Positions 46,718 through 56,754 are shown, counted from the stretch's first letter. The stretch: DNA of 64,000 nt from Psychrobacter sp. NG25 (GCF_015234355.1 NZ_JADGMV010000003.1:248001-312000); one strand, 5' to 3'. Numbers and translations are program-made. Notes: generated by a model from the sequence alone, not told the origin.

Positions 46718-48172
46718 ATGCCAGCCAGACTGACCGATCGAGCACCTGTTTCAACATTAGAGAAATTAACTGCACAGATGAGTAAAGTGGTCAATGAGAG
46801 CGCTGTCTTAAAACCCGTCAGTGGCGGGGTTAATAAAGTGGCAAGAAAGTTGATATTTCGCGCGTTGCAGCATATACAGTTTGGCAGCCTTACTCTCATT
46901 GAATCGTTCGGTGATGAAGCACCTAAGACTAGCTGTTTTGGCAGTGAGTCTACTACCGTAGCCAGTAGTTCGGCAGTAGGTCGTCACTCTTTACATGTCT
47001 CCTTGACCATCCATGATCCAGCTGTCTATCGTCAACTGCTACTTGGTGGCTCTATTGCGCTAGCAGATAGCTATATCAATGGCGAGTGGGATACGGATGA
47101 TTTGACGGGTTTGATTCGGTTGGCAGCTCGTAACTTGGCTGTATTGAATAAACTAGAAAATCGTTTTGCAGGTGTCAGTAAAGCCTTTGAAAAAGCAAAG
47201 CATCAACTGCGTAGCAATGATAAATCTGGCTCCAAGTCAAATATTCTAGCCCATTACGATTTGGGCAATGACATGTATCAGCGTTTTTTAGATGACACCA
47301 TGATGTATTCATCAGCGGTATATCGTACGTCTGATGTGTCTCTTAGCGATGCCCAGCAGCATAAACTGGCACTCATTTGCCAGCGACTACAGCTTAGTGC
47401 TGACGATCACGTGATTGAGATTGGTACAGGTTGGGGCGGTTTTGCTATTTATGCCGCCCAGCATTATGGCTGCCATGTCACCACCACGACCATTTCTGAT
47501 GCCCAGTATGACGAGGCAAAGAGTCGAGTAGAAGCGGCAGGTCTGTCTGATAAGATTACGCTACTCAAGCAAGACTATCGTGAGCTAACGGGACAATATG
47601 ATAAATTGGTCAGTATTGAGATGATCGAAGCAGTCGGGCATGAATATTTACCGACGTTCTTTGCCAAGTGTAATAGTTTACTCAAGCCAACAGGGCTGAT
47701 GGTGTTACAGGCCATCACCTTTAACGACCAAAACTATCAAGACTATGTAGGGTCAGTGGATTTTATCCAAACGCATATATTCCCAGGTGGCTGTCTGCTT
47801 TCAAACCAAGAGTTGACTACTCAATTCACAGAGCAGACCGACATGGTCATCAAGCAGCTTCATGACTACGGCTTTGATTATGCGCACACATTACGAGATT
47901 GGCGCCTAGCCTTTATGGAGCAGCGTGAAGAGATAGTCACGCTTGGTTATGATGAGGCGTTTATCCGTTTGTGGAATTTTTACTTTTGCTACTGTGAAGG
48001 GGGATTCTTGGAGCGTACTATCGGCGTGGTACAAGTGACGGCGGTGAAACCAAATAACATCGATATAATGCATTTCTCTGATTTGCCATCTGCGGTTTTG
48101 AATAATGAAGCGGTTTCAAACGATGAAACAGTCTTTAATTATGCAAATATGGTAAACACAGCGTCGGTGTAA
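46718..48172 (+). CDS. Cyclopropane-fatty-acyl-phospholipid synthase-like methyltransferase
   Basis: 484 aa from the ATG at 46718, which has AAGGA upstream; an ATG at 46673 adds 15 residues without a ribosome binding site. SAM motif VIEIGTGWGGFAIYAAQHYG and family segments HYDLGNDMYQRFLDDTMMYSSA, SIEMIEAVGHEY, HIFPGGCLLS and FYFCYCEGGF are clear. It methylates double bonds of phospholipid acyl chains. Grouping with an FAD oxidase and DUF1365 suggests it is not the housekeeping Cfa but a member of the set that makes modified, for example methyl-branched or furan, fatty acids. Confidence 0.9.
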   Translation: MPARLTDRAPVSTLEKLTAQMSKVVNESAVLKPVSGGVNKVARKLIFRALQHIQFGSLTLIESFGDEAPKTSCFGSESTTVASSSAVGRHSLHVSLTIHDPAVYRQLLLGGSIALADSYINGEWDTDDLTGLIRLAARNLAVLNKLENRFAGVSKAFEKAKHQLRSNDKSGSKSNILAHYDLGNDMYQRFLDDTMMYSSAVYRTSDVSLSDAQQHKLALICQRLQLSADDHVIEIGTGWGGFAIYAAQHYGCHVTTTTISDAQYDEAKSRVEAAGLSDKITLLKQDYRELTGQYDKLVSIEMIEAVGHEYLPTFFAKCNSLLKPTGLMVLQAITFNDQNYQDYVGSVDFIQTHIFPGGCLLSNQELTTQFTEQTDMVIKQLHDYGFDYAHTLRDWRLAFMEQREEIVTLGYDEAFIRLWNFYFCYCEGGFLERTIGVVQVTAVKPNNIDIMHFSDLPSAVLNNEAVSNDETVFNYANMVNTASV

Positions 48173-48213
48173 ATGTTTTGATGTGGATGTGGATATGGTT
48201 TGTTCATAATATT

Positions 48214-48252
48214 CATAGGGTCTCATACCGCACTTGCAGTTTGAGACCTATG
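48214..48252 (+). terminator. Hairpin after the cfa-like gene
   Basis: CATAGGGTCTCA pairs with TGAGACCTATG with one bulged G, around a 16-nt loop. There is no T run, so it may be a weak terminator or a message-stabilising structure. Confidence 0.35.
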
Positions 48253-48379
48253 TATTGAAAGGTTGTATGATGTTTCCAGGGCGCGCTTATCAAGTAAACC
48301 TGAATAGCGTGTTACCGCTAACGCCTCATCGATATTATAAGTTTTATCCGTTTTTATTCATTTTATAAGGGGTGACATC

Positions 48380-48790
48380 ATGGGTTACGTTTTCATTTAT
48401 CTCGCCGCTGTGGTTATCTTTTTGGGTGTCGATGCTGTTTGGCTGACGACCATGAAAGGAGCCTTTTATGAGTCGCGTATCGGACATCTATTGGCTGATG
48501 AGCCAAACATGATGGCTGCGGGCGTGTTCTATATGTTTTATATATTGGCGCTTTGTATCTTAGTGCTGTATCCGCAAATCAAAGCAGGTGCTTCAATTGG
48601 TCATATATTCTTGCTCGGTGGTTTAATCGGGCTGATGGCTTACGGTACTTATGATTTTACTAACTTGGCACTGTATAAAGGGTTTACCTTAGATACTGCG
48701 TTAGTAGACTTTGCTTGGGGTGGCGTCTTGACAGGTACGGTAAGCGCTGTTGTTGCATGGTTGGCTTATCGCTTTCATTGGCTCAGCTAA
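48380..48790 (+). CDS. DUF2177 membrane protein
   Basis: 136 aa with four predicted membrane helices and the family pattern FLGVDAVWLTTM...FYESRIGHLL, then YGTYDFTNLALYKGFTLDTALVDFAWGGVLTG. The strong ribosome binding site AAGGGG lies before the ATG. Function unknown. It is commonly found near CFA-synthase-like and flavin-oxidase genes, so it probably belongs to the same pathway. Confidence 0.85.
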   Translation: MGYVFIYLAAVVIFLGVDAVWLTTMKGAFYESRIGHLLADEPNMMAAGVFYMFYILALCILVLYPQIKAGASIGHIFLLGGLIGLMAYGTYDFTNLALYKGFTLDTALVDFAWGGVLTGTVSAVVAWLAYRFHWLS

Positions 48791-48867
48791 ATATTATTAA
48801 GTCATCAAATCTGTCATACTGGCATGCAAATATATACAAATAAAAATTTCTAAAAATAAGGATCATC

Positions 48868-49413
48868 ATGCCACAATCTAACACTAGCACATCCGCTCAG
48901 AAAGCTCCCTTAAACAGTGAGCTATATATGTCGATACTCATGACGCCCGATATGGCGAATTTCATTGGCAATGTGCATGGTGGTGATTTGTTAAAGATGC
49001 TTGATCAGGTTGCTTATGCCTGTGCCAGTCGCTATAGCGGTAACTACGTGGTGACACTGTCTGTCGACCAAGTGATGTTTCGAGAGCCTATCTATGTGGG
49101 TGAACTGGTGACCTTTGCTGCCAGTGTCAACTATGTGGGAAATACGTCGATGGAGATTGGTATTCGTGTTGAAGCGGAAGATGTGCGTGGTCGTACCGTC
49201 CGTCATACCAACAGCTGCTACTTTACGATGGTCGCTATCGATGATAAAGGTAAGCCAACAGCAGTGCCACCACTTGAGATTAAAAACAACCTGCAACAGT
49301 GCCGTGCTGATGCTGCATTAGATCGTAAAAATTTGCGTATGCAAAGCTCGCATCGTCCAAGCTGTGAATTAAAAGAGATGGTCGGAGAGTTCGATGGTGA
49401 GCATGAACGTTAA
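48868..49413 (+). CDS. Acyl-CoA thioesterase (hotdog fold)
   Basis: 181 aa. One hotdog domain with MTPDMANFIGNVHGGDLLKMLDQVAYACASRYSG, the usual catalytic region with G-N-x-H-G-G and D, then VTLSVDQVMFREPIYVGELV. Related to the YciA / cytosolic long-chain acyl-CoA hydrolase group that releases free fatty acids from acyl-CoA. AAGGA precedes the ATG. It follows the lipid cluster but has its own leader. Confidence 0.88.
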   Translation: MPQSNTSTSAQKAPLNSELYMSILMTPDMANFIGNVHGGDLLKMLDQVAYACASRYSGNYVVTLSVDQVMFREPIYVGELVTFAASVNYVGNTSMEIGIRVEAEDVRGRTVRHTNSCYFTMVAIDDKGKPTAVPPLEIKNNLQQCRADAALDRKNLRMQSSHRPSCELKEMVGEFDGEHER

Positions 49414-49448
49414 AATAATGGGAATATAGGTAAGGGGTTAATTTACTG

Positions 49449-49480
49449 TTCCTATGTTCCTATGTTCCTATGTTCCTATG
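49449..49480. repeat. Four perfect copies of TTCCTATG
   Basis: Four uninterrupted 8-bp units between the thioesterase gene and the CDF transporter gene, followed by a partial TATG. Non-coding. Confidence 0.93.
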
Positions 49481-49504
49481 TATGTAGTTTCTAAGTATGT
49501 ATCT

Positions 49505-49539
49505 GATTATCGTAGGATGATTATCGTAGGATGATTATC
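49505..49539. repeat. Two and a half copies of a 14-bp tandem repeat
   Basis: GATTATCGTAGGAT occurs twice head to tail (49505-49518, 49519-49532), followed by half a unit. It lies about 65 bp upstream of the CDF transporter start, where promoter or regulator sites would be. Confidence 0.88.
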
Positions 49540-49603
49540 CTAAATCTACTATATCGTTGAGTATCTAAATATCTATGTTTAACCCGTCTGTATCGAGGCT
49601 ACT

Positions 49604-50695
49604 ATGAATCTGAAGCCGCCAAAAACCAATTCGCAAGACACTCCTATCGCTCAACCAACAACACGAATCGCACGTGGTGCTGGTATGGGTATTGTGGACT
49701 CTAATCATGCTGCTAATGTTGCCACCGATGAAAGTGAGCCACACTCTGGCTCATTGACGACGGTATTGATTGCCGTCGGGGCTAACCTCGTTATCGCTAT
49801 TGCAAAAACTGTTGCAGCAGTTATGACAGGTTCTGCTTCTATGATAGCTGAGTCCGCGCATTCTTGGGCAGATGCAGGCAACGGCACCTTGCTCATTGTC
49901 GCAGAAAAAAAGGCAGTCAAACCTGCGGATAGTAGTCACCCACTAGGCTACGGCAAGGAATCTTATGTCTGGTCGATGATTGCCGCCTTTGGTGTATTTA
50001 TGGCAGGCTCTATTGTCTCCATTTATACGGGTATCACTGAGTGGAATGCGGCGGAGAGCGAGACCAATTACACCATCGGTTTTATTATATTAGCGGTCGC
50101 GTTTGTGCTCGAAGGATTTTCGTTAGGGCAAGCTTATTTACAAAGCAAAAAGCATGGTGAGGCAATTAATGTCAGTGCCATCGGTTATGTGATCAATACA
50201 TCTAACCCAACGTTACGTGGTGTGTTCTTTGAAGACTTGGCCGCTGTCATTGGCTTGGCAGTTGCTGCTGCTTCGATGGGCATGCATGCTTATACTGGAC
50301 AGCCATTTTGGGATGCACTAGGCTCTATTATCGTTGGCATATTGTTGGGCGCTGTAGCCATATTTTTGATTAGCCGTAACCGTGACTTTTTGGTTGGTTA
50401 CAAAGTATCAGAGCAAATACATAACTACGCATTGAGCGAATTGCTCGAACATTCAGATATTGACAGTGTCTCGTACTTACATCTAGAGTGGGTAGGACCA
50501 AAAAAAATATTTATGGTAGCGGCAGTAGACATTGCCGGTAATCAAAAAGAGAGAGAAATCGCTCATAAGTTTGAAGCTATCGAAAACCAATTTCGCAAAG
50601 ACGCATTGTTTCAAGAAGTTATCTTGACACTATCCGTACCAGATGCAGATGTTTTGACTTTACCGGATAGTTCAACACGCCCTAACAAACCATAA
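49604..50695 (+). CDS. Cation diffusion facilitator family transporter
   Basis: 363 aa. About six membrane helices, with the metal-site region SMIAESAHSWADAGNGTLLIVAEKKA and HPLGYGKESYVWSM typical of CDF proteins that export divalent cations (Zn, Fe, Mn or Co) in exchange for protons. The C-terminal cytoplasmic ferredoxin-like domain runs from about residue 265. A ~45-residue N-terminal extension is polar. GAGG precedes the ATG. The metal cannot be told from sequence. The leader contains the 8-bp and 14-bp tandem repeats. Confidence 0.9.
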   Translation: MNLKPPKTNSQDTPIAQPTTRIARGAGMGIVDSNHAANVATDESEPHSGSLTTVLIAVGANLVIAIAKTVAAVMTGSASMIAESAHSWADAGNGTLLIVAEKKAVKPADSSHPLGYGKESYVWSMIAAFGVFMAGSIVSIYTGITEWNAAESETNYTIGFIILAVAFVLEGFSLGQAYLQSKKHGEAINVSAIGYVINTSNPTLRGVFFEDLAAVIGLAVAAASMGMHAYTGQPFWDALGSIIVGILLGAVAIFLISRNRDFLVGYKVSEQIHNYALSELLEHSDIDSVSYLHLEWVGPKKIFMVAAVDIAGNQKEREIAHKFEAIENQFRKDALFQEVILTLSVPDADVLTLPDSSTRPNKP

Positions 50696-50707
50696 AGTGA
50701 TAATCAT

Positions 50708-51271
50708 ATGAGAACTCTACTAAAAAGTACCGTATTTGCTGTCTCGTTGAGTATTAGTGCTGTCAGTTTGATGGCGGTGCCAATGCTATCTGTACAAGCG
50801 GCAGTACCGACGGAGGCCTCTCTATTAAAGCTTATTAAGGTCACTAAGGTCGTTGAGATGATGAATGACATGTCTAGTGATAGCGGCATCACAGATCAAG
50901 TGACGCAGTCCATGTTATCTTCGCTGCCGGTTGATAATTTGAGTACAGATCAGCGCCAACGTCTAGAAGGTATTGTCAGTAAATATAGTAAAGAGATGAC
51001 AGACAACAGCGACAGGGACAGCGTGAATCAACAAGTTATCAAGGTTTATATGGAAACAGCGAAACAGCACTTTGACCAAACAGAGGTTGATGCACAGATA
51101 GCATTTTATAGTAGCAAAACGGGCCAAAGTATCATTGATAAACAGCCTGATATGATGAAAGATTATATGGCAAAAGTAATGCCTATTGTTATGGAGTCTA
51201 CTATGGAAAAGGTGCAAGATATTATGCCAAGAATGGCTGCAGATATTAAAGCCCTTAAACTTGAAGAGTAA
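50708..51271 (+). CDS. Periplasmic DUF2059 protein
   Basis: 187 aa with a signal peptide (about residues 1-30, ending VQAA) and a helical DUF2059 domain: HFDQTEVDAQIAFYSSKTGQSIIDKQPDMMKDYM is the recognisable part. Function unknown. It begins 12 bp after the CDF gene and may be co-transcribed with it. A shared terminator follows. Confidence 0.85.
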   Translation: MRTLLKSTVFAVSLSISAVSLMAVPMLSVQAAVPTEASLLKLIKVTKVVEMMNDMSSDSGITDQVTQSMLSSLPVDNLSTDQRQRLEGIVSKYSKEMTDNSDRDSVNQQVIKVYMETAKQHFDQTEVDAQIAFYSSKTGQSIIDKQPDMMKDYMAKVMPIVMESTMEKVQDIMPRMAADIKALKLEE

Positions 51272-51337
51272 TGTAAAGCCTTATTAATCTAGACTCATTC
51301 ACTCCAGAAATCGTTTATATAAAAGTCTATAAGCATA

Positions 51338-51367
51338 AAAAAGGTCGCCATATTTGGCGACCTTTTT
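51338..51367. terminator. Bidirectional terminator between DUF2059 gene and dps
   Basis: Perfect 13-bp stem AAAAAGGTCGCCA / TGGCGACCTTTTT with a 4-nt loop and A/T runs both sides, between convergent genes. Confidence 0.9.
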
Positions 51368-51425
51368 ATGTTTTAAACTTACGTTTCAAATGCTCGGTAA
51401 GTTATCTGCTTATTGATTGCTAGGG

Positions 51426-51908
51426 TTACTTACTAGGGGCATTCGCACCGATGAACCATGCATCTTTGTCAATGATACGACTGGCTTCTGTAAATAAATC
51501 AGCGGTATCTTCGTCACCTGCATCGCCAGCAGTAGCGATTGCTTTACGCAATGTTTCGGCTACTTTCTTGTAGCGGCTAGTCAACTCGCGAACATGTTGA
51601 TCGACTTCAGTGATATCCGTTGGGTAATCGTCTAGGATAGACTCTTTTACCACACGACTGGCCAAACCATTTGGTTGACCGCCTAAGATTACAATACGTT
51701 CGGCAATAGTATCTGATACTTCGAGGATACGGTCTGATGTGTCATCTAATAACTGATGCACACCGATGAAGCCAGTACCTTGTAGGTTCCAATGACACTG
51801 CTTGCCATCTAAGGTTAAATCAATGACGTTGGCTAAATTTGCATTTAACAGCTCTACCATACCTTTGGCTGTTTCGTCTGATATTCCACTTGCGTAGCGT
51901 TCTCTCAT
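51426..51908 (-). CDS. dps: DNA-protecting ferritin-like protein Dps
   Basis: 160 aa. Forms dodecamers that oxidise and store iron and protect DNA during stress. The ferroxidase ligands sit in KQCHWNLQG, GVHQLLDDTSDRILEVSDTIAER and the C-terminal DKDAWFIGAN. GGAGT precedes the ATG. It is transcribed alone, divergent from uvrB across a 390-bp gap. An OxyR-type site could not be identified by eye. Confidence 0.95.
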   Translation of the reverse strand: MRERYASGISDETAKGMVELLNANLANVIDLTLDGKQCHWNLQGTGFIGVHQLLDDTSDRILEVSDTIAERIVILGGQPNGLASRVVKESILDDYPTDITEVDQHVRELTSRYKKVAETLRKAIATAGDAGDEDTADLFTEASRIIDKDAWFIGANAPSK

Positions 51909-52298
51909 ATCTTACTCCATTTTCTATTATTGAATATTTGATTTGTTCTTATTTGACATTCTTTATATGAACTACTTGTTGATTCGTTATAAATAATAGC
52001 AGTTTAAATCGCTATTGGAACCCTTAAGCGTTAGGCTTTGTTGAGTGGTCGTGTAAAGAGTTTGTTAACCATGAAAAGCTTTGTAAATATAGCCAAAATC
52101 ATGTGAGTTTTTTATAACTGCCTTAGACTTTTTGACAAAACAGGCGTATACAATATCGGTCTTATGTACCTTTATATGGGCTAAAACTGATACCCGTTAG
52201 CATCGTATACAGCCCATGATTGTCCTTTAAAAACCATCACTCAGACCCCATATTGTTATAAACCTTACCTCATTATAAGAATTAGGAAGAAAGCCATT
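51909..52298. other. Intergenic region between dps and uvrB
   Basis: 390 bp between divergent stress genes. I see no small gene or RNA, and no LexA-type CTG-N10-CAG box. Confidence 0.45.
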
Positions 52299-54410
52299 AT
52301 GCGTATGCCTGAACCGCGTTCATCGCGTCAGTTAAATCAATTGGCCACTCAGCTCCAAGGTGAAGCTGAAATTAGTGGTGTCAATGCGTCAGGGACGCAA
52401 ATATCAAGTCGTGCCTTTGAGATGGTCACAGATTTTGAGCCAGCAGGGGATCAGCCACAAGCCATCAAAAAGCTGGTCAACGGTATTAATTCGGGCATGG
52501 ATGAGCAGTTGCTATTGGGTGTGACGGGTTCTGGTAAGACCTATACCATGGCGAAGGTAATCTCTGAAACCCAGCGCCCAACCATTATTATGGCGCATAA
52601 TAAGACCCTTGCTGCTCAGCTATATGGTGAGTTTAAATCGTTCTTCCCTAACAACGCGGTTGAGTACTTTGTCAGTTATTATGATTATTATCAGCCTGAA
52701 GCTTATGTTGCGGCGAGTGATACCTTTATCGAAAAAGACAGTGCCATCAACGATCATATTGATCAGATGCGTCTGTCAGCAACACGTGCCTTACTAGAGC
52801 GTCGTGATGCGATTATCGTGGCGTCAGTATCTTGTATATATGGTTTGGGTGATCCTGAAAGCTATCTAAAAATGCTACTGCATGTGGTCGTGGGCGACAA
52901 CATAGATCGTACGGCGACGATTAAGCGCCTAGTTGAAATGCAATATATGCGTAACGAATTGGATTTTGGCCGTGGTACGTATCGCTTGCGTGGTGAGCTG
53001 CTAGATATCTATCCGGCTGAGTCTGAGCAATTGGCCGTTCGTGTGCATTTATTTGACAATGAAGTGGAAAAGATCACTTGGTTCGACCCATTAACGGGCA
53101 AGACCGTGCGTAGCGTGCCACGTATTACCATTTATCCAAAATCGCACTATGTGACGCCGCGCAATAAATTAGAAGCTGCCAGCCATACCATTCGTGAGGA
53201 GTTAGAGCCACGATTGGAGTACTTCCGCGAAAATAATAAACTGATTGAAGCACAGCGTCTCAAAGAGCGTACGCAATATGATCTTGAGATGATACAGCAG
53301 CTCGGCTACTGTAACGGTATCGAAAACTACTCGCAGCATCTCTCTGGTCGCCCATCAGGGGAGGCGCCACCGACCTTGTTCGATTATATTCCAGAAGACG
53401 CACTGCTGTTCCTTGATGAATCACACGTAACCGTTTCGCAAATTGGCGCGATGTATAAAGGCGATAGATCACGTAAAGAAAACTTGGTGAATTACGGTTT
53501 CCGTCTACCAAGTGCAATGAACAACCGTCCGATGAAGTTTGAAGAGTGGGAGCGTATCAAGCCAAAAACTATTTATGTGAGTGCCACGCCAGCCTTATAT
53601 GAGTTAGAGCACAGCGAGCAAGTGGTCGAGCAGGTGGTGCGCCCAACGGGTTTGATTGATCCAGAGATTGAAATACGTCCCGTATTGACGCAAGTCGATG
53701 ATGTGCTATCAGAAATTACCAAACGCCGCGAAAAAGACGAGCGCGTATTGATTACCACATTGACCAAGCGCATGTCAGAGGATTTGACCAGCTACCTAAA
53801 AGAATACGATGTCAAAGTGGCATATTTGCATTCTGATATCGATACCGTCGAGCGTATGCAAATCATTCATGAGCTACGGACTGGTGTGCATGATGTGCTG
53901 GTCGGTATTAACCTGCTGCGTGAAGGTCTGGATATGCCAGAGGTGTCGTTGGTTGCGATATTTGATGCCGATAAAGAAGGATTTTTGCGTTCTGAGCGTG
54001 CTTTGATTCAGACCATTGGACGGGCTGCACGTCATATCAATGGTAAAGCCATTCTATATGCGGACCGCATTACCAATAGTATGCAAAAGGCGATAGACGA
54101 GACTGACCGTCGCCGTGAAAAACAAGTAGCGTTTAACCTTGAGCACAATATCACGCCGAAAGGTGCGCGTCGTAGTATCACGGATAAAATCGATACCGGT
54201 GACGATCAGAATGCCAATGATAATCAAGTGATTCCAATCAAGAGCAATCTGCCTGATGTAGACATTAGTATCTTACGTAGCCCTGATTTACTTGCCAAAG
54301 AAATCAGCCGTCTTGAGAAGCTTATGAAGCAAATGTCTCGTGATTTGAAGTTTGAGGATGCGGCAAAAACGCGTGACAAAGTATTAGAATTAAAAGCACA
54401 TTTAATTTAG
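52299..54410 (+). CDS. uvrB: Excinuclease ABC subunit UvrB
   Basis: 703 aa. Damage-verifying helicase-like subunit of nucleotide excision repair. Walker A GVTGSGKT, the beta-hairpin region [22 protein letters not shown], helicase motifs [16 protein letters not shown] and [10 protein letters not shown]...IGRAARH, and the C-terminal UVR domain that contacts UvrC ([26 protein letters not shown]) are all present. An N-terminal extension of about 35 residues precedes the usual start of the conserved part. A start at the second ATG (52305) is also possible. Confidence 0.98.
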   Translation: MRMPEPRSSRQLNQLATQLQGEAEISGVNASGTQISSRAFEMVTDFEPAGDQPQAIKKLVNGINSGMDEQLLLGVTGSGKTYTMAKVISETQRPTIIMAHNKTLAAQLYGEFKSFFPNNAVEYFVSYYDYYQPEAYVAASDTFIEKDSAINDHIDQMRLSATRALLERRDAIIVASVSCIYGLGDPESYLKMLLHVVVGDNIDRTATIKRLVEMQYMRNELDFGRGTYRLRGELLDIYPAESEQLAVRVHLFDNEVEKITWFDPLTGKTVRSVPRITIYPKSHYVTPRNKLEAASHTIREELEPRLEYFRENNKLIEAQRLKERTQYDLEMIQQLGYCNGIENYSQHLSGRPSGEAPPTLFDYIPEDALLFLDESHVTVSQIGAMYKGDRSRKENLVNYGFRLPSAMNNRPMKFEEWERIKPKTIYVSATPALYELEHSEQVVEQVVRPTGLIDPEIEIRPVLTQVDDVLSEITKRREKDERVLITTLTKRMSEDLTSYLKEYDVKVAYLHSDIDTVERMQIIHELRTGVHDVLVGINLLREGLDMPEVSLVAIFDADKEGFLRSERALIQTIGRAARHINGKAILYADRITNSMQKAIDETDRRREKQVAFNLEHNITPKGARRSITDKIDTGDDQNANDNQVIPIKSNLPDVDISILRSPDLLAKEISRLEKLMKQMSRDLKFEDAAKTRDKVLELKAHLI

Positions 54411-54442
54411 AAGGCAATGCTACTAAGTTGCAAATAGCAATG

Positions 54443-54478
54443 AAAAGGTGAGTTGCCTACAGCGCAGCTCACCTTTTT
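54443..54478 (+). terminator. uvrB intrinsic terminator
   Basis: AAAAGGTGAGTTGC pairs with GCAGCTCACCTTTT (one G-T wobble) around a short loop, with a T run. Confidence 0.85.
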
Positions 54479-54498
54479 ACTTAATAGCTATATTAGAT

Positions 54499-55065
54499 CT
54501 AATTAGATTTTTCAATTAATTCTTTTCTGAACCCACCTAGCTGTACTGTCCATTCACAACACAAATCATGAAGTTGGTGCGCTAATGGACGACAACATTC
54601 AGGAGTAAAAAAGTAATTACCTTCACCAAGGTCAGTGTTTGTATATTCTAAAAAATTTCCATGACAAAGATTATGTCTTATTCGAACAATTTCAACGTCA
54701 GTTTTATTTGGTTTTTTAGAGTTTAAATTAGCCAAAAATAGATTTTCTTTTGGAAAGGCCAAAGCTTCTATAGGTAATCCATTATTTCGAGCTGCTAGCA
54801 ACAGACTATTGCTTAAAGTAGGTATATTATCAAGCTCAGTCACTATACATGGCTTTTTAATTTGAGACATAGTTACTCTGAGAGAAGCTTCGATACCATT
54901 TATAAAGCTTGTGCAAGCTGGTAAATAAAGCTCAGAGTCCAATGCCGAAAGTGCTTGAGTAAATAACCAGTGAACTTCAGCACCTAAATTATGATGCAAG
55001 AAGAAGGATTTTCTTTCTTGTGCAATACGAAGTTCATGCAGATAACGTTCTGTTTCACTCATCAT
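54499..55065 (-). CDS. Hypothetical protein with an HEPN-like R-x4-H motif
   Basis: 188 aa, all-helical in appearance. The segment VRIRHNLCHGN contains R130-x4-H135, the signature of HEPN domains, many of which are RNases of toxin-antitoxin or anti-phage systems. The first half has LYLPACTSFINGIEASLRV, which resembles the first HEPN helix pair. No MNT nucleotidyltransferase or antitoxin gene lies next to it, so a housekeeping or degraded role is equally possible. AT content is higher than in the neighbours, as often seen in acquired genes. Confidence 0.65.
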   Translation of the reverse strand: MMSETERYLHELRIAQERKSFFLHHNLGAEVHWLFTQALSALDSELYLPACTSFINGIEASLRVTMSQIKKPCIVTELDNIPTLSNSLLLAARNNGLPIEALAFPKENLFLANLNSKKPNKTDVEIVRIRHNLCHGNFLEYTNTDLGEGNYFFTPECCRPLAHQLHDLCCEWTVQLGGFRKELIEKSN

Positions 55066-55527
55066 TTTATATATACCTTTAATTACTTATATATTTGGGA
55101 AAATCTGTGTGTGGATAGTAAATTATAACTAGCCTATGATGGTTAAGAGCGATTTGTAGTGGCTATGCTATCGTTAATTCATACTTCAATCTATAATTTC
55201 AACATTATATGATTTTTAATAGTAAAAGCAACTTTATAGTTTTACTCAATGTTAGAGGAGATGAGTTGCATATTCTGTGGCTCATTTTTTTATGCATCAT
55301 TTGATATCAGAATCCTTGTAATAATAATCGATGCCACTTACCATATCAGCACTTATGCAAGTGAGTCTTTCCATCCATAAATCATATCATTCCAAATAAT
55401 GAGAGCAGTGACTAACAGTCATAAGAACTTTCAGTCGCAAGCATTTTGTCCAATAGACTTTGCGAGCCTAATACTGACACTGCGAATTCAATATTTGGTA
55501 TGAGTACTAACTAGGCGTATTTATATT
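55066..55527. other. AT-rich intergenic region
   Basis: About 460 bp between divergent genes with no supported gene, RNA or repeat. Composition is similar to the HEPN-like gene beside it. Confidence 0.4.
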
Positions 55528-56580
55528 GTGCTTACCAATAATTTAATAGAATTAAACTCTAACGAAAACTCACTAGGTATGGCAAACTCTGCCAAACAAG
55601 CCGTTATCGATTCTTTAAACATCGGGTTTCGTTATCCGGACGAACAACGTGCTGCCCTTATCAGCCGAATTGCTGATATAAACGGCGTTACGGAAAACCA
55701 AATCTCTCTAGGCTGCGGCTCTAGCGAAAACATCCGTACGGTTGTACAGATGCTGAAAAACAAAGCCTTGAGAGAAGGAAAAAACTTTCAAATAGTCGTA
55801 CCGCATCCAACGTTTGCCTATGCTGAATTATATGCGACTTCTATTAATGTGCCTGTGGTAAAAGTTCCATTAACGCCTGAAAGCTATTCTCTTAATTTAC
55901 AAAAAATGCAAAAAGTGGCTGATGACTTTGACGGAATTAGCTTGTTTTATCTGTGTAACCCTAATAATCCAACTGCGACGATTACTGATACGAATACGCT
56001 TAAAGAATGGGTAGGGGTGGCACCAGACAATCATTATTTTTTATTAGATGAGGCATACTCAGAGTATGTGACCGATTCAAGTTTTGAGAGTGGTGTTGCC
56101 TGGATACGAGAGGAGTATTCAGAAAATATCGTTGTAGTGCGTACTTTTTCAAAGCTGTGCGCGCTCGCAGGCATGCGTATCGGCTATGCAGTTGCTAGCC
56201 CGCAAATGACTGCTAAGCTAGAGGCGTTTATATCAATTGATAATACCAATCTATCAGGTGCTGTGGCCGCGATGGCGACCTTAAATGACGACGCATTTTT
56301 AGCATTGAGTTTACGTACTGCCAACCAGTCCCGCCAGATGGTCGAGCAGACGTTAGATGAGCTTGGTCTGCGTTACTTGCCATCGCAGGCCAGCTTTATA
56401 TTCCATGAGATAAAAGGCGATGTACAAATCTATATCGATAGAATGCGCGAACATGGCATTGCCGTCGGTCGTGAGTTTGCGCCTATTACTGGTTTCAATC
56501 GCTTGACGCTTGGCAGACCGGATGAGATGGTGGTATTCGTTGAGGTACTCAAGTCATTTCGTGAGAAAGGTTGGGTGTGA
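55528..56580 (+). CDS. HisC-like class I/II aminotransferase
   Basis: 350 aa from a GTG; no in-frame ATG lies upstream before a stop, and the ribosome binding site is weak. PLP-enzyme motifs: LGCGSSENIRTV, PHPTFAYAELY, YLCNPNNPT, FLLDEAYSEYV and the lysine in RTFSKLCALAGMRIGYA. The pattern fits histidinol-phosphate aminotransferase-like enzymes. No his genes are adjacent, so it may be a second copy acting on aromatic or other amino acids. Confidence 0.82.
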   Translation: MLTNNLIELNSNENSLGMANSAKQAVIDSLNIGFRYPDEQRAALISRIADINGVTENQISLGCGSSENIRTVVQMLKNKALREGKNFQIVVPHPTFAYAELYATSINVPVVKVPLTPESYSLNLQKMQKVADDFDGISLFYLCNPNNPTATITDTNTLKEWVGVAPDNHYFLLDEAYSEYVTDSSFESGVAWIREEYSENIVVVRTFSKLCALAGMRIGYAVASPQMTAKLEAFISIDNTNLSGAVAAMATLNDDAFLALSLRTANQSRQMVEQTLDELGLRYLPSQASFIFHEIKGDVQIYIDRMREHGIAVGREFAPITGFNRLTLGRPDEMVVFVEVLKSFREKGWV

Positions 56581-56754
56581 TTTTCATTGGGTTAAGCGGT
56601 TAGTTTGCATCTGGTTTTTACCAACCTTAAACGCAGTTTTACACATTACCCCTTAACAATCATCCGTCCTTCTAATAGGATAAGCAAACACAGTGTATAG
56701 CTGTTTTTGACTTATCAAGATCAAAAAATATTGGATAAAAAGGACATAATTATA

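Noticed and set aside
51909-52298. LexA-type SOS box upstream of uvrB
   Set aside because: No CTG-N10-CAG pattern was found, and Moraxellaceae generally lack a canonical LexA.
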